Shown here: positions 43,322 through 52,204 of the stretch, piece after piece | Numbering within the stretch: the stretch's first letter is position 1 | Layout of the letters: each line of letters opens with the position of its first letter | Source: Streptomyces sp. SDr-06 | GTDB taxonomy: Bacteria > Actinomycetota > Actinomycetes > Streptomycetales > Streptomycetaceae | Length of the DNA stretch: 64,000 nt | Direction: 5' to 3' | Assembly (NCBI RefSeq): GCF_003324565.1 | Contig: NZ_QOLA01000001.1 | Span: forward strand, 434,001 to 498,000 | Notes under the pieces: model-generated | Seen by the model: only the letters and a program-made list of their open reading frames with translations | What the model was told of the DNA's origin: nothing | Databases searched by the model: none | Made by a program: the position numbers and the translations under genes

Positions 43322-43406
43322 TTTCTTCTGCGGCGCCTCTTCCCAGTTGTGCACGGCTTTGCTCTGATGACCCCCGAGTCCGTCGGGGCCGGTGTCAGGA
43401 GGAATG

Positions 43407-45029
43407 GTGGAGTACAACCTTGCCGACCTGTTCGAGTCCGTCGTCGACGTGGTGCCGGACCGCGAGGCGCTCGTGTACGTCGACCATCCCGGAACCGGCG
43501 CCGAACGCAGGCTGACCTACCGGCAGCTGGACGAGGCCGCGAACCGGCTCGCGCACCATCTCATCGACGCGGGCCTGGAGCCCGGCGAGCACCTGGGACT
43601 GCACCTCTACAACGGCGTCGAGTACCTCCAGACGGTGCTGGCCGCCCTCAAGGCCCGCCTCGTCCCCGTCAACGTCAACTACCGCTACGTCGAGGAGGAG
43701 TTGGTCTACCTCTACCGGGACGCCGATCTCGCCGCGCTGGTCTTCGACGCCGAGTTCACGCAGCGGGTGGCGGGCGCCCTGCCGCAGACCGAGAAGCTGC
43801 GCCACCTGGTCCGGGTCGGCCCGGTCCAGGACGGCACCCCGGCGCTCGCCGCCACGGCGTTCGCCGAGGCCGAGGCGGCGGGCTCCCCCGAGCGGGGCTT
43901 CGCGCCGCGCTCGGCCGACGACCTCTTCATCATCTACACCGGCGGCACCACCGGCATGCCCAAGGGCGTGATGTGGCGTCAGGAGGACCTGTTCTTCGCG
44001 GGGTTGTTCGGCGGCGACCCCGCGGGCGAGCCGGTGCAGCGGCCCGAGGAACTGGCCGAGCGGGTCGCCAAGGGCGGCGCGGGCCTGACCTTCTTCCCCG
44101 CGCCCCCGCTGATGCACGGCACCTCGACGCTGACCTCGTTCGTCGCCTTCGACTACGGCCAGCGGGTGGTCATCCACCGCAAGTACGTGCCCGAGGAGGT
44201 GCTCCGCACGATCGAGAGGGAGAAGGTCACCAGCGTCTCCCTGGTGGGCGACGCTATGCTCAGGCCGCTCGTCGACGCACTGCGCGGCCCGCTCAAGGGC
44301 ACCGACCTGTCCTCCCTGTTCACCGTCTCCTCGTCGGGCGCGATCATGTCGGAGACGGTGCGGGCCCAGTTCCAGGCCCTCGCCCCGAACGTGCTGATCC
44401 TGAACAACTTCGGCTCGTCCGAGTCCGGCTCCAACGGGAAGGCGACGGACGACTCGGGTCCGGAGAAGGGCTTCCGCCTGGAGGTCAACGAGCGTACGCG
44501 GGTGGTGGATCCCGTGACGCACGAGCCGGTCGCGGTGGGCGAGGCGGGGCGCCTGGCCCAGCGCGGGCACGTACCGCTCGGCTACTACAACGACCCGGCG
44601 AAGACTGCGGAGACCTTCTTCCAGAAGGGCCCGGAGCGGTGGGTGCTGCTCGGCGACATGGCGACCGTCGACGAGGACGGCATCGTCACGGTCCTGGGGC
44701 GCGGCTCGCAGTGCATCAACACGGGCGGCGAGAAGGTCTACCCGGAGGAGGTCGAGCAGGCCCTCAAGTCGCATCCCGACGTGTACGACGCGCTGGTGGC
44801 CGGGGTGCCCGACGCCACGTGGGGCAGCCATGTGGCGGCGGTGGTGCAGATACGCGACGGTGCGGTCCGGCCCACCCTGGACGACATCCAGACGCACTGC
44901 CGCACCCGGCTCGCGGGCTACAAGGTGCCGCGCCAGCTGGTGATCGCCCCCAGCATCCAGCGCTCGCCCAGCGGCAAGGCCGACTACCGCTGGGCGCGGA
45001 CGGTGGCGACGGAGGCCGACGCCCACTGA
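43407..45029 (+). CDS. fadD19: Acyl-CoA synthetase, FadD19-like
   Basis: 540 residues from the GTG at 43407, four bases after AGGAGG; the upstream ATG at 43404 would be too close. The AMP-binding motif is I-Y-T-G-G-T-T-G-M-P-K-G-V-M-W-R, and conserved segments include G-D-A-M-X-R-P-L-V-D-A, G-S-S-E-S-G-S, L-G-R-G-S-X-X-I-N-T-G-G-E-K-V-Y-P-E-E-V-E and K-V-P-R-Q-L. These are very close to M. tuberculosis FadD19, the CoA ligase for C24-branched sterol side chains. It forms acyl-AMP then the CoA thioester. Divergent from echA19, with the two operators in between. Confidence 0.87.
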   Translation: MEYNLADLFESVVDVVPDREALVYVDHPGTGAERRLTYRQLDEAANRLAHHLIDAGLEPGEHLGLHLYNGVEYLQTVLAALKARLVPVNVNYRYVEEELVYLYRDADLAALVFDAEFTQRVAGALPQTEKLRHLVRVGPVQDGTPALAATAFAEAEAAGSPERGFAPRSADDLFIIYTGGTTGMPKGVMWRQEDLFFAGLFGGDPAGEPVQRPEELAERVAKGGAGLTFFPAPPLMHGTSTLTSFVAFDYGQRVVIHRKYVPEEVLRTIEREKVTSVSLVGDAMLRPLVDALRGPLKGTDLSSLFTVSSSGAIMSETVRAQFQALAPNVLILNNFGSSESGSNGKATDDSGPEKGFRLEVNERTRVVDPVTHEPVAVGEAGRLAQRGHVPLGYYNDPAKTAETFFQKGPERWVLLGDMATVDEDGIVTVLGRGSQCINTGGEKVYPEEVEQALKSHPDVYDALVAGVPDATWGSHVAAVVQIRDGAVRPTLDDIQTHCRTRLAGYKVPRQLVIAPSIQRSPSGKADYRWARTVATEADAH

Positions 45030-45047
45030 GGCGCCGCGCCCGCGGCC

Positions 45048-46562
45048 TCACCCGATACCGAACTCCCTCAGGGCGGCGAGGAATTGGGCGGGCCGGTCGG
45101 TGTGGACGAGGTGGCCGGCCTCGATGGTCACGAGGCGGGCGCCCGGTATGCGCGAGGCCATCCAGGCCAGCTTCTTCTGGTCGATGTGGCTCTCCGGCCC
45201 GCCCGCGACCACCAGGGTCGATGCCGCGATGGCGGCGAACCGGCCGCGCCAGGACGGGTCGGGCTCGTTCAGCTGCGCGTCGATCGCCGTCACCACGGAC
45301 CAGTCGAATCCGAGCTCGCCGTCCGGGCGCTCCGCGGGGCCGCGCGGCGGGTCCAGCGGAAACAGCGGCGGCGCCTCCTCCAGGACGAGCCGGCCGATCA
45401 GTCCGGGCGCCTCCTGGGCGAGCAGTGCGGCGGCGGCCCCGCCCATCGAGTGACCGACCACGTCCGCCCCGCCGAGGCTCAGCTCGGTGATGAAGCCGTG
45501 CAGGTCGTCGCGGAACGCCTCGAAGGAGTACGCGCCCGGCCAGTCGCTCAGACCGTGGCCGCGCAGGTCGACGGCGTACACCCGGCGGGTGGCCGCGAGC
45601 TCCTCGGCGATCTCGGCCCAGTCCCGGCTGTCACCGCCCCGGCCGTGCACGAGGACGACGGGCGGCGCGGACTCGGCCCCCCGGACCCGGTAGGCGAGCC
45701 GCACGCCTCCGACGGTGATCGTACGGACGCCCGGGTCGAGGAAGGCGGCGGCGGTGCGGACGAAGGCGCCCGGGTCGTCGAGCCAGGGGAAGTGCCCGGC
45801 GCCGGGCTGGACTTCGAGTCGGCAGTCGGCGAAGCAGGCCGCGGCCCGCGCCGCGAGATCGGGGCACGGGCCGCCGTCGAGCTCACCGGCCAGCAGCAGT
45901 ACGGGGGCCTCCAGCCGGGCAAGGGCCGCGCGGGTGGCGGTCGGCTCGAACGCGCCGTCGCCGCCGTACATCGTCGCCGCCTCCTCGTTGTACTGCCGCT
46001 CGCCCTCGGCGGCATGGGCCTGGGCCGCCGCGTCCCACCGGCCGTAGAAGAGCGCGTCGTAGTCCGCCCGCGGCTCCTGTCCCGCCAGCACCGCCGCGTA
46101 GGCCGCGTACGCCTCCTCGAACCAGGGCTCGTCCTTGCGCAGCCGCGCCGCGGCGAGCCGCTCTTCACCGGTCGGCGGCATGCCGACGGCCCACGGGGAG
46201 GGAGTGATCAGCACGAGGCTGCCGATGCGTTCGGGATGGGCGGCCGCGTACAGCATCGCCAGGTTCCCGCCCGCCGAGTGGCCGAGCAGGTCGATCCGGT
46301 CGAGGCCGAGGTGCGCGCGGAGCGCCTCGACGTCGGCCACCTGGCGGTCGCAGCGGTAGGTCGCCGGGTCGTCGGGCACCGCCGAGTCACCCGTGCCGCG
46401 CAGATCGAGCAGGACCAGCCGGCGGTGGGCGGTGAGTCCGCCGAGGTCCCCCAGGTATTCCGAGGCGCGCATCGCCCCGCCCGGCAGGCAGATCAGCGGT
46501 GGGCCCTCCCCGCGCAGGTGATAGGCGAGCTCGGTTCCGTCGTACGTCGTGAACATCGGCAT
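45048..46562 (-). CDS. Tandem fusion of two alpha/beta-hydrolases
   Basis: 504 residues from the ATG at 46562 (GAGGA upstream); the frame is open further but covers the promoter of the next gene. Two complete alpha/beta-hydrolase domains in a row. Domain 1 (about 1-255) has L-L-G-H-S-A-G-G, the acid in A-G-E-L-D-G and H in G-A-G-H-F-P-W. Domain 2 (about 260-504) has V-V-G-H-S-M-G-G and H in E-A-G-H-L-V-H, with V-A-G-G-P-E-S at the usual acid site, where the Asp is replaced. No signal peptide. Substrate unknown. It lies convergent with the fadD19-like gene and divergent from paaK, in the acyl-CoA island. Confidence 0.8.
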   Translation of the reverse strand: MPMFTTYDGTELAYHLRGEGPPLICLPGGAMRASEYLGDLGGLTAHRRLVLLDLRGTGDSAVPDDPATYRCDRQVADVEALRAHLGLDRIDLLGHSAGGNLAMLYAAAHPERIGSLVLITPSPWAVGMPPTGEERLAAARLRKDEPWFEEAYAAYAAVLAGQEPRADYDALFYGRWDAAAQAHAAEGERQYNEEAATMYGGDGAFEPTATRAALARLEAPVLLLAGELDGGPCPDLAARAAACFADCRLEVQPGAGHFPWLDDPGAFVRTAAAFLDPGVRTITVGGVRLAYRVRGAESAPPVVLVHGRGGDSRDWAEIAEELAATRRVYAVDLRGHGLSDWPGAYSFEAFRDDLHGFITELSLGGADVVGHSMGGAAAALLAQEAPGLIGRLVLEEAPPLFPLDPPRGPAERPDGELGFDWSVVTAIDAQLNEPDPSWRGRFAAIAASTLVVAGGPESHIDQKKLAWMASRIPGARLVTIEAGHLVHTDRPAQFLAALREFGIG

Positions 46563-46718
46563 GCGGCCGATCCTCACAGCCGCCCGCCGGACGGGGCAAT
46601 GCCTTTCACCCACAGCGCGATCATGAACGGTGGTGTGCGGCCGGCGAGGGGCGGGGCCGAGTTGTCCAGGGGCCTTGACGCGCGCCCGGGGCGGCTGGAT
46701 TACTGAGGCGAGACAGAT

Positions 46719-46736
46719 CGACCGAATGATCGGTCG
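46719..46736. promoter_or_regulatory. CGACCGA-ATGA-TCGGTCG dyad upstream of paaK
   Basis: Perfect 7-bp arms with a 4-base spacer, 46 bases before the paaK start. It resembles sites of TetR-family acyl- or phenylacetyl-CoA sensors, but no such regulator adjoins it. Confidence 0.6.
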
Positions 46737-46782
46737 TCCGATTTCGTCGCCCTTTCGGCGGAGCGAGGACGGGAGCGCACCC

Positions 46783-48072
46783 ATGGCAGCTGAGCTGGAC
46801 GCGGCCGAGCGGCTGAGCCGCCCGGAGCTCGAAGCCCTGCAGCTCGACCGGCTGCGCGCCGCGCTGCGCCACGCGTACGACCACGTCGGCTTCTACCGCG
46901 AGGCCTTCGACAAGGCCGGGGTCCATCCGCAGGACTGCCGCTCGCTCGCCGACCTGGCCCGCTTCCCGTTCACCGCCAAGTCCGACCTGCGCGACCACTA
47001 CCCGTTCGGGATGTTCGCGGTCCCGGAGTCCGACATCCGCCGCATCCACGCCTCCAGCGGCACGACGGGCCGCCCGACCGTCGTGGGCTACACCCAGCGG
47101 GACCTGGACACCTGGGCGGACGTGGTGGCCCGGTCGATCCGGGCGGCGGGCGGCAGACCCGGCCACAAGGTCCATGTGGCGTACGGCTACGGCCTGTTCA
47201 CCGGCGGCCTCGGCGCGCACTACGGGGCGGAGCGGCTCGGCTGTACGGTGATTCCCGCGTCCGGCGGTATGACGGCCCGTCAGGTCCAGCTCATCCAGGA
47301 CTTCCGCCCCGAGATCATCATGGTGACCCCGTCCTACATGCTCACGCTGCTCGACGAGTTCGATCGACAGGGCGTCGATCCCCGGACGACCTCGCTCAAG
47401 GTGGGCATCTTCGGCGCCGAGCCGTGGACCGAGGAGATGCGCCGCGAGATCGAGGAGCGGTTCGCGATCGACGCAGTCGACATCTACGGGCTCTCCGAGG
47501 TGATGGGCCCGGGTGTCGCGCAGGAGTGCGTGGAGACCAAGGACGGGCTGCACATCTGGGAGGACCACTTCTACCCGGAGATCGTGGACCCGCTCACCGG
47601 TGAGGTGCTGCCCGACGGCGAGCGGGGCGAGCTGGTCTTCACCTCGCTCACCAAGGAGGCCATGCCGGTGGTCCGGTACCGGACGCGGGACCTGACGCGG
47701 CTGCTGCCCGGCACGGCCCGGGTCTTCCGGCGGATGGAGAAGGTGACCGGCCGCAGTGACGACCTGGTGATCCTGCGCGGAGTGAACCTGTTCCCCACCC
47801 AGATCGAGGAGATCGTGCTGCGCACGCCCGGCCTCGCCCCGCACTTCCAGCTGCGGCTGACCCGGCAGGGCCGGCTCGACGCGCTGACGGTGCGGGTGGA
47901 GGCCCGGGCGGACACGGCGCCCGAGCGGCGCGAGGAGGCGGCGCGCTCGATCGTCGCGGCGGTCAAGGACGGGATCGGTGTCTCCGTGGACGTGGAGGTC
48001 GTCGACCCGGAGACCATCGAGCGCTCGGTGGGCAAGTTCAAGCGGATCGTCGACCTCCGCCCGGGCCGCTGA
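46783..48072 (+). CDS. paaK: Phenylacetate-CoA ligase
   Basis: 429 residues from the ATG at 46783 (GGGAG upstream). Typical PaaK features: R-L-R-A-A-L-R-H-A-Y-D-H-V-G-F-Y-R, P-F-T-A-K-S-D-L-R-D-H-Y-P-F-G, the P-loop A-S-S-G-T-T-G-R-P-T and Y-G-L-S-E-V-M-G-P-G, plus the C-terminal G-R-S-D-D-L-V-I-L-R-G-V-N-L-F-P. It activates phenylacetate or a related aryl acid with ATP and CoA, the first step of the paa ring-degradation route. No paaABCDE genes are in the window, so it may serve a different substrate or a remote cluster. Confidence 0.9.
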   Translation: MAAELDAAERLSRPELEALQLDRLRAALRHAYDHVGFYREAFDKAGVHPQDCRSLADLARFPFTAKSDLRDHYPFGMFAVPESDIRRIHASSGTTGRPTVVGYTQRDLDTWADVVARSIRAAGGRPGHKVHVAYGYGLFTGGLGAHYGAERLGCTVIPASGGMTARQVQLIQDFRPEIIMVTPSYMLTLLDEFDRQGVDPRTTSLKVGIFGAEPWTEEMRREIEERFAIDAVDIYGLSEVMGPGVAQECVETKDGLHIWEDHFYPEIVDPLTGEVLPDGERGELVFTSLTKEAMPVVRYRTRDLTRLLPGTARVFRRMEKVTGRSDDLVILRGVNLFPTQIEEIVLRTPGLAPHFQLRLTRQGRLDALTVRVEARADTAPERREEAARSIVAAVKDGIGVSVDVEVVDPETIERSVGKFKRIVDLRPGR

Positions 48073-48123
48073 GCACGCGCGCCCAGCGGCGGAGTCGGCA
48101 CGGGGGGGTGAGCACGGCGGGGG

Positions 48124-49614
48124 TCAGGCGAAGCGGTCGCGCAGTTCACGCTTGAGGATCTTGCCGCTCGCGTTGCGCGGGAGTTCGTCGACGAACACGA
48201 CCCGCTTGGGGGCCTTGAAGTGGGCCAGCCGCTCCCGCGCGTGCTCGATGAGGTCGGGTCCGGTCACCTCGCCGCGCCGCACGACGAACGCCGTGACCGC
48301 CTCGATCCAGCGCGCGTCGGGCAGGCCCACGACGGCGGCCTCGGCGACCCCCGGGTGCGTGTACAGCGCGTCCTCGACCTGACGCGAGGCGATCAGCACG
48401 CCCCCGGAGTTGATGACGTCCTTCACCCGGTCGACGACGGTGAAGTAGCCCTGCGCGTCGCGCACCGCGAGGTCACCGGAGTGGAACCACCCGTCGCGGA
48501 AGGCGTCCTCGGTCTCGGCGGGCTTGCCCCAGTAGCCCTCGCACAACTGCGGGGAACGGTAGACCACTTCGCCCGCCGTGCCGTCGGGCACCTCCTTGCC
48601 GCTCGCGTCGACGACCTTCGCCTCGACGAAGAGCACGGGCCGCCCGCACGAGTCCATCCGCCCCTCGTGTTCGTCCGGGCCGAGCACGGTGGCGAGCGGG
48701 CCGATCTCGCTCTGCCCGAAGCAGTTGTAGAAGGCGAGCCGCGGCAGCCGCTCGCGCAGCCGCTCCAGGACCGGCACCGGCATGATCGAGGCGCCGTAGT
48801 AGGCCTTGCGCAGTCCGCCGAGATCGCGCGTGGCGAACCCGGGGTGGCCCGCGAGGGCGATCCACACGGTGGGCGGCGCGAACAGCGAGTCCGCGCGGCC
48901 CGCCTCCACCAGCTCGAAGATCCGCTCCGCGTCGGGCGCGTCCAGGATGGTGTTCTCCGCGCCCACCGCGAGGTACGGCAGCAGGAACACATGTGTCTGC
49001 GCCGAGTGGTAGAGCGGCAGCGCGTGCACGGGCCGGTCCGACGCGGCGAGGTCGAGTGCCGTGATCGCCGAGACGTACTCGTGGACGAGGGCGCGGTGGG
49101 TCATCATCGCGCCCTTGGGCAGCGCGGTGGTGCCCGAGGTGTAGAGCAGCTGGACCACGTCGCCCTGCTCGCCGCGGGGCTCGTACGGCAGCGGCGTGTC
49201 CAGGGCCGCGAGGAGCGAGTCGGCGGCGTCACGCAGCGGGCGGAGCGCGAAACCGTCGGGCACCCGGTCGGCGAGGGCGGGGTCGGCGAGCACGAGGGCG
49301 GCGCCGGACTGCTCCAGGATGTACGCCAGATCCCCGCCGGTGAGGTGCTGGTTGACCGGCACATGGACGAGTCCGGCGCGGGCGCAGGCGAGGAAGGCGA
49401 TGAGGTACGCGTCCGAGTTGTGGCCGTAGGTGGCGACCCGGTCGCCCCTGGACAGGCCCCGCGCGGTGAGGAAGGCGGCGGCCGTGGAGACCGCCGCGTC
49501 GAGTTCGGCATAGCTCCACGCGCGCTCCCCGTAGCGCAGGGCGGTGCGGTCGGGGGTGCGGCGGGCGCTGCGGCGCACGATGCCGTCGACGGTGCTGCTG
49601 CGTACCTCGTCCAT
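48124..49614 (-). CDS. Acyl-CoA synthetase (AMP-forming)
   Basis: 496 residues from the ATG at 49614. The adenylation domain has L-L-Y-T-S-G-T-T-A-L-P-K-G-A-M-M, F-G-Q-S-E-I-G-P-L-A-T, D-G-W-F-H-S-G-D-L-A and a C-terminal R-N-A-S-G-K-I-L-K-R-E-L-R (catalytic Lys). It closely resembles fatty-acyl or aryl CoA ligases of the FadD group, substrate not defined. Convergent with paaK (51 bases between stops). The SigJ-type gene is 70 bases upstream in the same direction. Confidence 0.85.
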   Translation of the reverse strand: MDEVRSSTVDGIVRRSARRTPDRTALRYGERAWSYAELDAAVSTAAAFLTARGLSRGDRVATYGHNSDAYLIAFLACARAGLVHVPVNQHLTGGDLAYILEQSGAALVLADPALADRVPDGFALRPLRDAADSLLAALDTPLPYEPRGEQGDVVQLLYTSGTTALPKGAMMTHRALVHEYVSAITALDLAASDRPVHALPLYHSAQTHVFLLPYLAVGAENTILDAPDAERIFELVEAGRADSLFAPPTVWIALAGHPGFATRDLGGLRKAYYGASIMPVPVLERLRERLPRLAFYNCFGQSEIGPLATVLGPDEHEGRMDSCGRPVLFVEAKVVDASGKEVPDGTAGEVVYRSPQLCEGYWGKPAETEDAFRDGWFHSGDLAVRDAQGYFTVVDRVKDVINSGGVLIASRQVEDALYTHPGVAEAAVVGLPDARWIEAVTAFVVRRGEVTGPDLIEHARERLAHFKAPKRVVFVDELPRNASGKILKRELRDRFA

Positions 49615-49684
49615 GGCTGGATCCTGGGTGGCTCCCGCGGGCGGGGTCAAGGCGTGCGCGCCGTCGGCCGCCCGGCGCGTCGCC

Positions 49685-50554
49685 TCAGGGCGTGCCGGAG
49701 GCGTCGAGGTGCGTGAGCTTGTCGGGGTTGCGGATCGTGTAGATCGTTTCGATCAGCCCGTCGCGGAAGCGGACGAGACCGACCTGCCGTTGGCCGTCGG
49801 CGGTGATGGACAGGGCCGGGCCGCCGTTGACGTCCAGGATCTCGAAGGCCTGGAGTTCGTAGCGGTTGAGCAGGCCGGTGATGAAGGCCAGCACCTTCTT
49901 GCGGCCCGTGACCGGGCGCAGCGCGGCCCTGACCTTTCCGCCGCCGTCGCTCCAGGCCACGACGTCCTCGGCGAGCAGTTCGGCGAGCGCGCTCAGATCG
50001 CCGCCCTGGGCCGCTTCGAGGAATCGGGCGAGCAGTTTGGCGTGTTCGTCGTCGGACAGCGGGAAGCGGTCGCGGCCCGCGGCCAGGTGGCGGCCCGCCC
50101 TGCTGTACATCTGGCGGCAGTTGGCCACGCTCGCGTCGACGATGCCCGCGATCTCCTCGTACGGCAGCTGGAAGGCCTCGCGCAGCACGAACACGGCGCG
50201 CTCCGGGGGCGAGAGCCGCTCCATGAGGTGGACGGTGGCGTAGGCGACGGTGTCGCGCAGCTCGGCCGTGTCCAGTGGGCCGAGCGCGTCGGTGGCCACG
50301 GGCTCGGGCAGCCACGGTCCGACGTACGCCTCGCGAGTCACCCGGGCCGAGCGCAGCTGGTCGATGGCGAGCCGGGAGACGACGGTGATCAGGTAGCCGC
50401 GCGCGTCCCTGATCCGGGCGCGGTCGACCCGGCTCCAGCGCAGATAGGCGTCCTGGACGACGTCCTCGGCGTCCCACAGGGAGCCGAGCAGCCGGTAGGC
50501 GAGCCCGAGCAGCACCTGCCGGTGGTCCTCGAACTCCTCGGCGTGCTCGGTCAT
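49685..50554 (-). CDS. sigJ: SigJ-like ECF41 sigma factor with SnoaL-like C-terminal domain
   Basis: 289 residues from the ATG at 50554 (GGGAGG upstream). Sigma regions 2 and 4 occupy the first about 170 residues (D-A-E-D-V-V-Q-D-A-Y-L-R-W, L-S-P-P-E-R-A-V-F-V-L-R-E-A-F and an HTH A-G-I-V-D-A-S-V-A-N-C-R). The remaining 110 form a SnoaL-like fold (E-D-V-V-A-W-S-D-G-G-G-K and G-L-V-R-F-R-D-G-L-I). In ECF41 factors this extension modulates activity in place of an anti-sigma. The usual partner gene (carboxymuconolactone decarboxylase/oxidoreductase type) is absent here. Confidence 0.87.
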   Translation of the reverse strand: MTEHAEEFEDHRQVLLGLAYRLLGSLWDAEDVVQDAYLRWSRVDRARIRDARGYLITVVSRLAIDQLRSARVTREAYVGPWLPEPVATDALGPLDTAELRDTVAYATVHLMERLSPPERAVFVLREAFQLPYEEIAGIVDASVANCRQMYSRAGRHLAAGRDRFPLSDDEHAKLLARFLEAAQGGDLSALAELLAEDVVAWSDGGGKVRAALRPVTGRKKVLAFITGLLNRYELQAFEILDVNGGPALSITADGQRQVGLVRFRDGLIETIYTIRNPDKLTHLDASGTP

Positions 50555-50653
50555 GACGTCCACCTCCCGGGCCCGCCGGCTCGGGCCCCGGCGGCTGCCG
50601 CGTCATTCAACTCGACGCCGGGCCGGGGCGCCAGCGGATCCGGACAGAACGGC

Positions 50654-52204
50654 TCACACCGCGCGGTCGCGGCCCTCCCAGTACGGTTCGCGCAGCCGCC
50701 GCTTGTAGAGCTTGCCGTTCGGGTCGCGCGGCATCGCGGCGATGAAGTCGAGGGACTTGGGACACTTGTACCCGGCCAACTGCCGTGCGCAGTGGGCGAG
50801 TATCTCCGCCGCGAGGGCGTCGCCCGCCGCGTGCCCGTCGGCCACCTCGACGACGGCCTTCACCTCCTCGCCCCAGTCGGCGTGCGGAATGCCGAAGGCC
50901 GCGGCGTCGGCGACGGCCGGATGGGCCAGCAGCGCGGCCTCGATCTCGGCCGGGTAGATGTTGACGCCACCCGAGATGATCATGTCGATCTTGCGGTCAC
51001 GCAGGAAGAGGTAGCCGTCCTCGTCGAGGTAGCCGAGGTCTCCGACCGTGAAGAAGTCACCGATGCGGTTCTTCCGCGTCTTGCCCTCGTCCTTGTGGTA
51101 GCTGAAACCGCCGGTCGACATCTTCATGTAGACCGTGCCCAACTCGCCCGCCGGAAGCCGCACGTGGTCGTCGTCGAAGACGGCGAGCTCGCTGATGGGC
51201 CAGGCCTTGCCGACCGTGCCCGGCTTCTTCAGCCAGTCCTCGGCCGTCGCGAACGCCCCGCCGCCCTCGCTGGCCGCGTAGTACTCCTCGACGCAGCTCC
51301 CCCACCAGTCGATCATGGCGCGTTTGACGTGGTCGGGGCAGGGCGCCGCGCCGTGGATGGCATGCCGCATCGACGACACGTCGTACTGCTCCTTGACCTC
51401 GTCGGGCAGGGAGAGCAGGCGGTGGAACTGGGTCGGCACCATGTGCGTGTGGGTGCAGGCGTGTGCGTCGATGAGGCGCAGCATCTCCTGCGGCGTCCAC
51501 TTGTCCATGAGAACGACGCGGTGCCCGATGTGCAGGGAGGCGCCCGCGAACTGGAGGACGGCCGTGTGGTAGAGCGGTGAACACACCAGGTGGACGTTGT
51601 CGTCGAACGGCTTGATGCCGAAGATGGCGAGGAAGCCCCCGAGGTAGGTCTCCTCCGGCGGCTTTCCGGGCAGCGGACGCCGGATGCCGCGCGGGCGGCC
51701 GGTGGTGCCGGAGGTGTAGTTCATGACCCAGCCGAGCGTGCGGTCGGCGGGCACCGTGTCGGGCTGCCCGTCCAGGAGTTGGGCGTACGGCCGGAATCCG
51801 GCGACCGCGCCGACGGCATAGCGGTGGGATGCGGGGAGCCCGGCCTCGTCGGCGGCGGCGGTGGCCGCCTCGGCGAACCGCTCGTGCGCGATGAGGATCT
51901 TGGCGCCGGAGTCGGAGACGATCCAGGCGATCTCCGGTCCGACCAGGTGGTGGTTGACGGGCACCAGGTAGAACCCGCCCTGGGAGGCGGCGAGATAGGC
52001 CGTGAAGAACTCGACCCCGTTGGGCAGCACGACCGCGAAGGCGTCGCCGCGCTCGAGACCCGCGGCGCGCAGTCCGTGGACGAGCTGGTTGACGGCGGCG
52101 TGCAGCCGGCCCGCGGTCCACTCCTCGCCGTCCGGGGCGACGAGGACGGCGCGGTCGGGATCGGCGGCGGCCTGGGCCCAGAATCCGTTGGGCGGCTGGT
52201 TCAT
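50654..52204 (-). CDS. Acyl-CoA synthetase (AMP-forming), second in the island
   Basis: 516 residues. The core has N-Y-T-S-G-T-T-G-R-P-R-G-I-R, Y-A-A-S-E-G-G-G, G-D-L-G-Y-L-D-E-D-G-Y-L-F-L and the C-terminal R-D-P-N-G-K-L-Y-K-R-R-L-R (Lys). It resembles long-chain or aryl-acid CoA ligases of the FadD4/FadD13-type, substrate open. The start overlaps the nitronate monooxygenase stop (ATGA at 52201-52204), so the two are co-translated and probably share a pathway. Confidence 0.85.
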   Translation of the reverse strand: MNQPPNGFWAQAAADPDRAVLVAPDGEEWTAGRLHAAVNQLVHGLRAAGLERGDAFAVVLPNGVEFFTAYLAASQGGFYLVPVNHHLVGPEIAWIVSDSGAKILIAHERFAEAATAAADEAGLPASHRYAVGAVAGFRPYAQLLDGQPDTVPADRTLGWVMNYTSGTTGRPRGIRRPLPGKPPEETYLGGFLAIFGIKPFDDNVHLVCSPLYHTAVLQFAGASLHIGHRVVLMDKWTPQEMLRLIDAHACTHTHMVPTQFHRLLSLPDEVKEQYDVSSMRHAIHGAAPCPDHVKRAMIDWWGSCVEEYYAASEGGGAFATAEDWLKKPGTVGKAWPISELAVFDDDHVRLPAGELGTVYMKMSTGGFSYHKDEGKTRKNRIGDFFTVGDLGYLDEDGYLFLRDRKIDMIISGGVNIYPAEIEAALLAHPAVADAAAFGIPHADWGEEVKAVVEVADGHAAGDALAAEILAHCARQLAGYKCPKSLDFIAAMPRDPNGKLYKRRLREPYWEGRDRAV

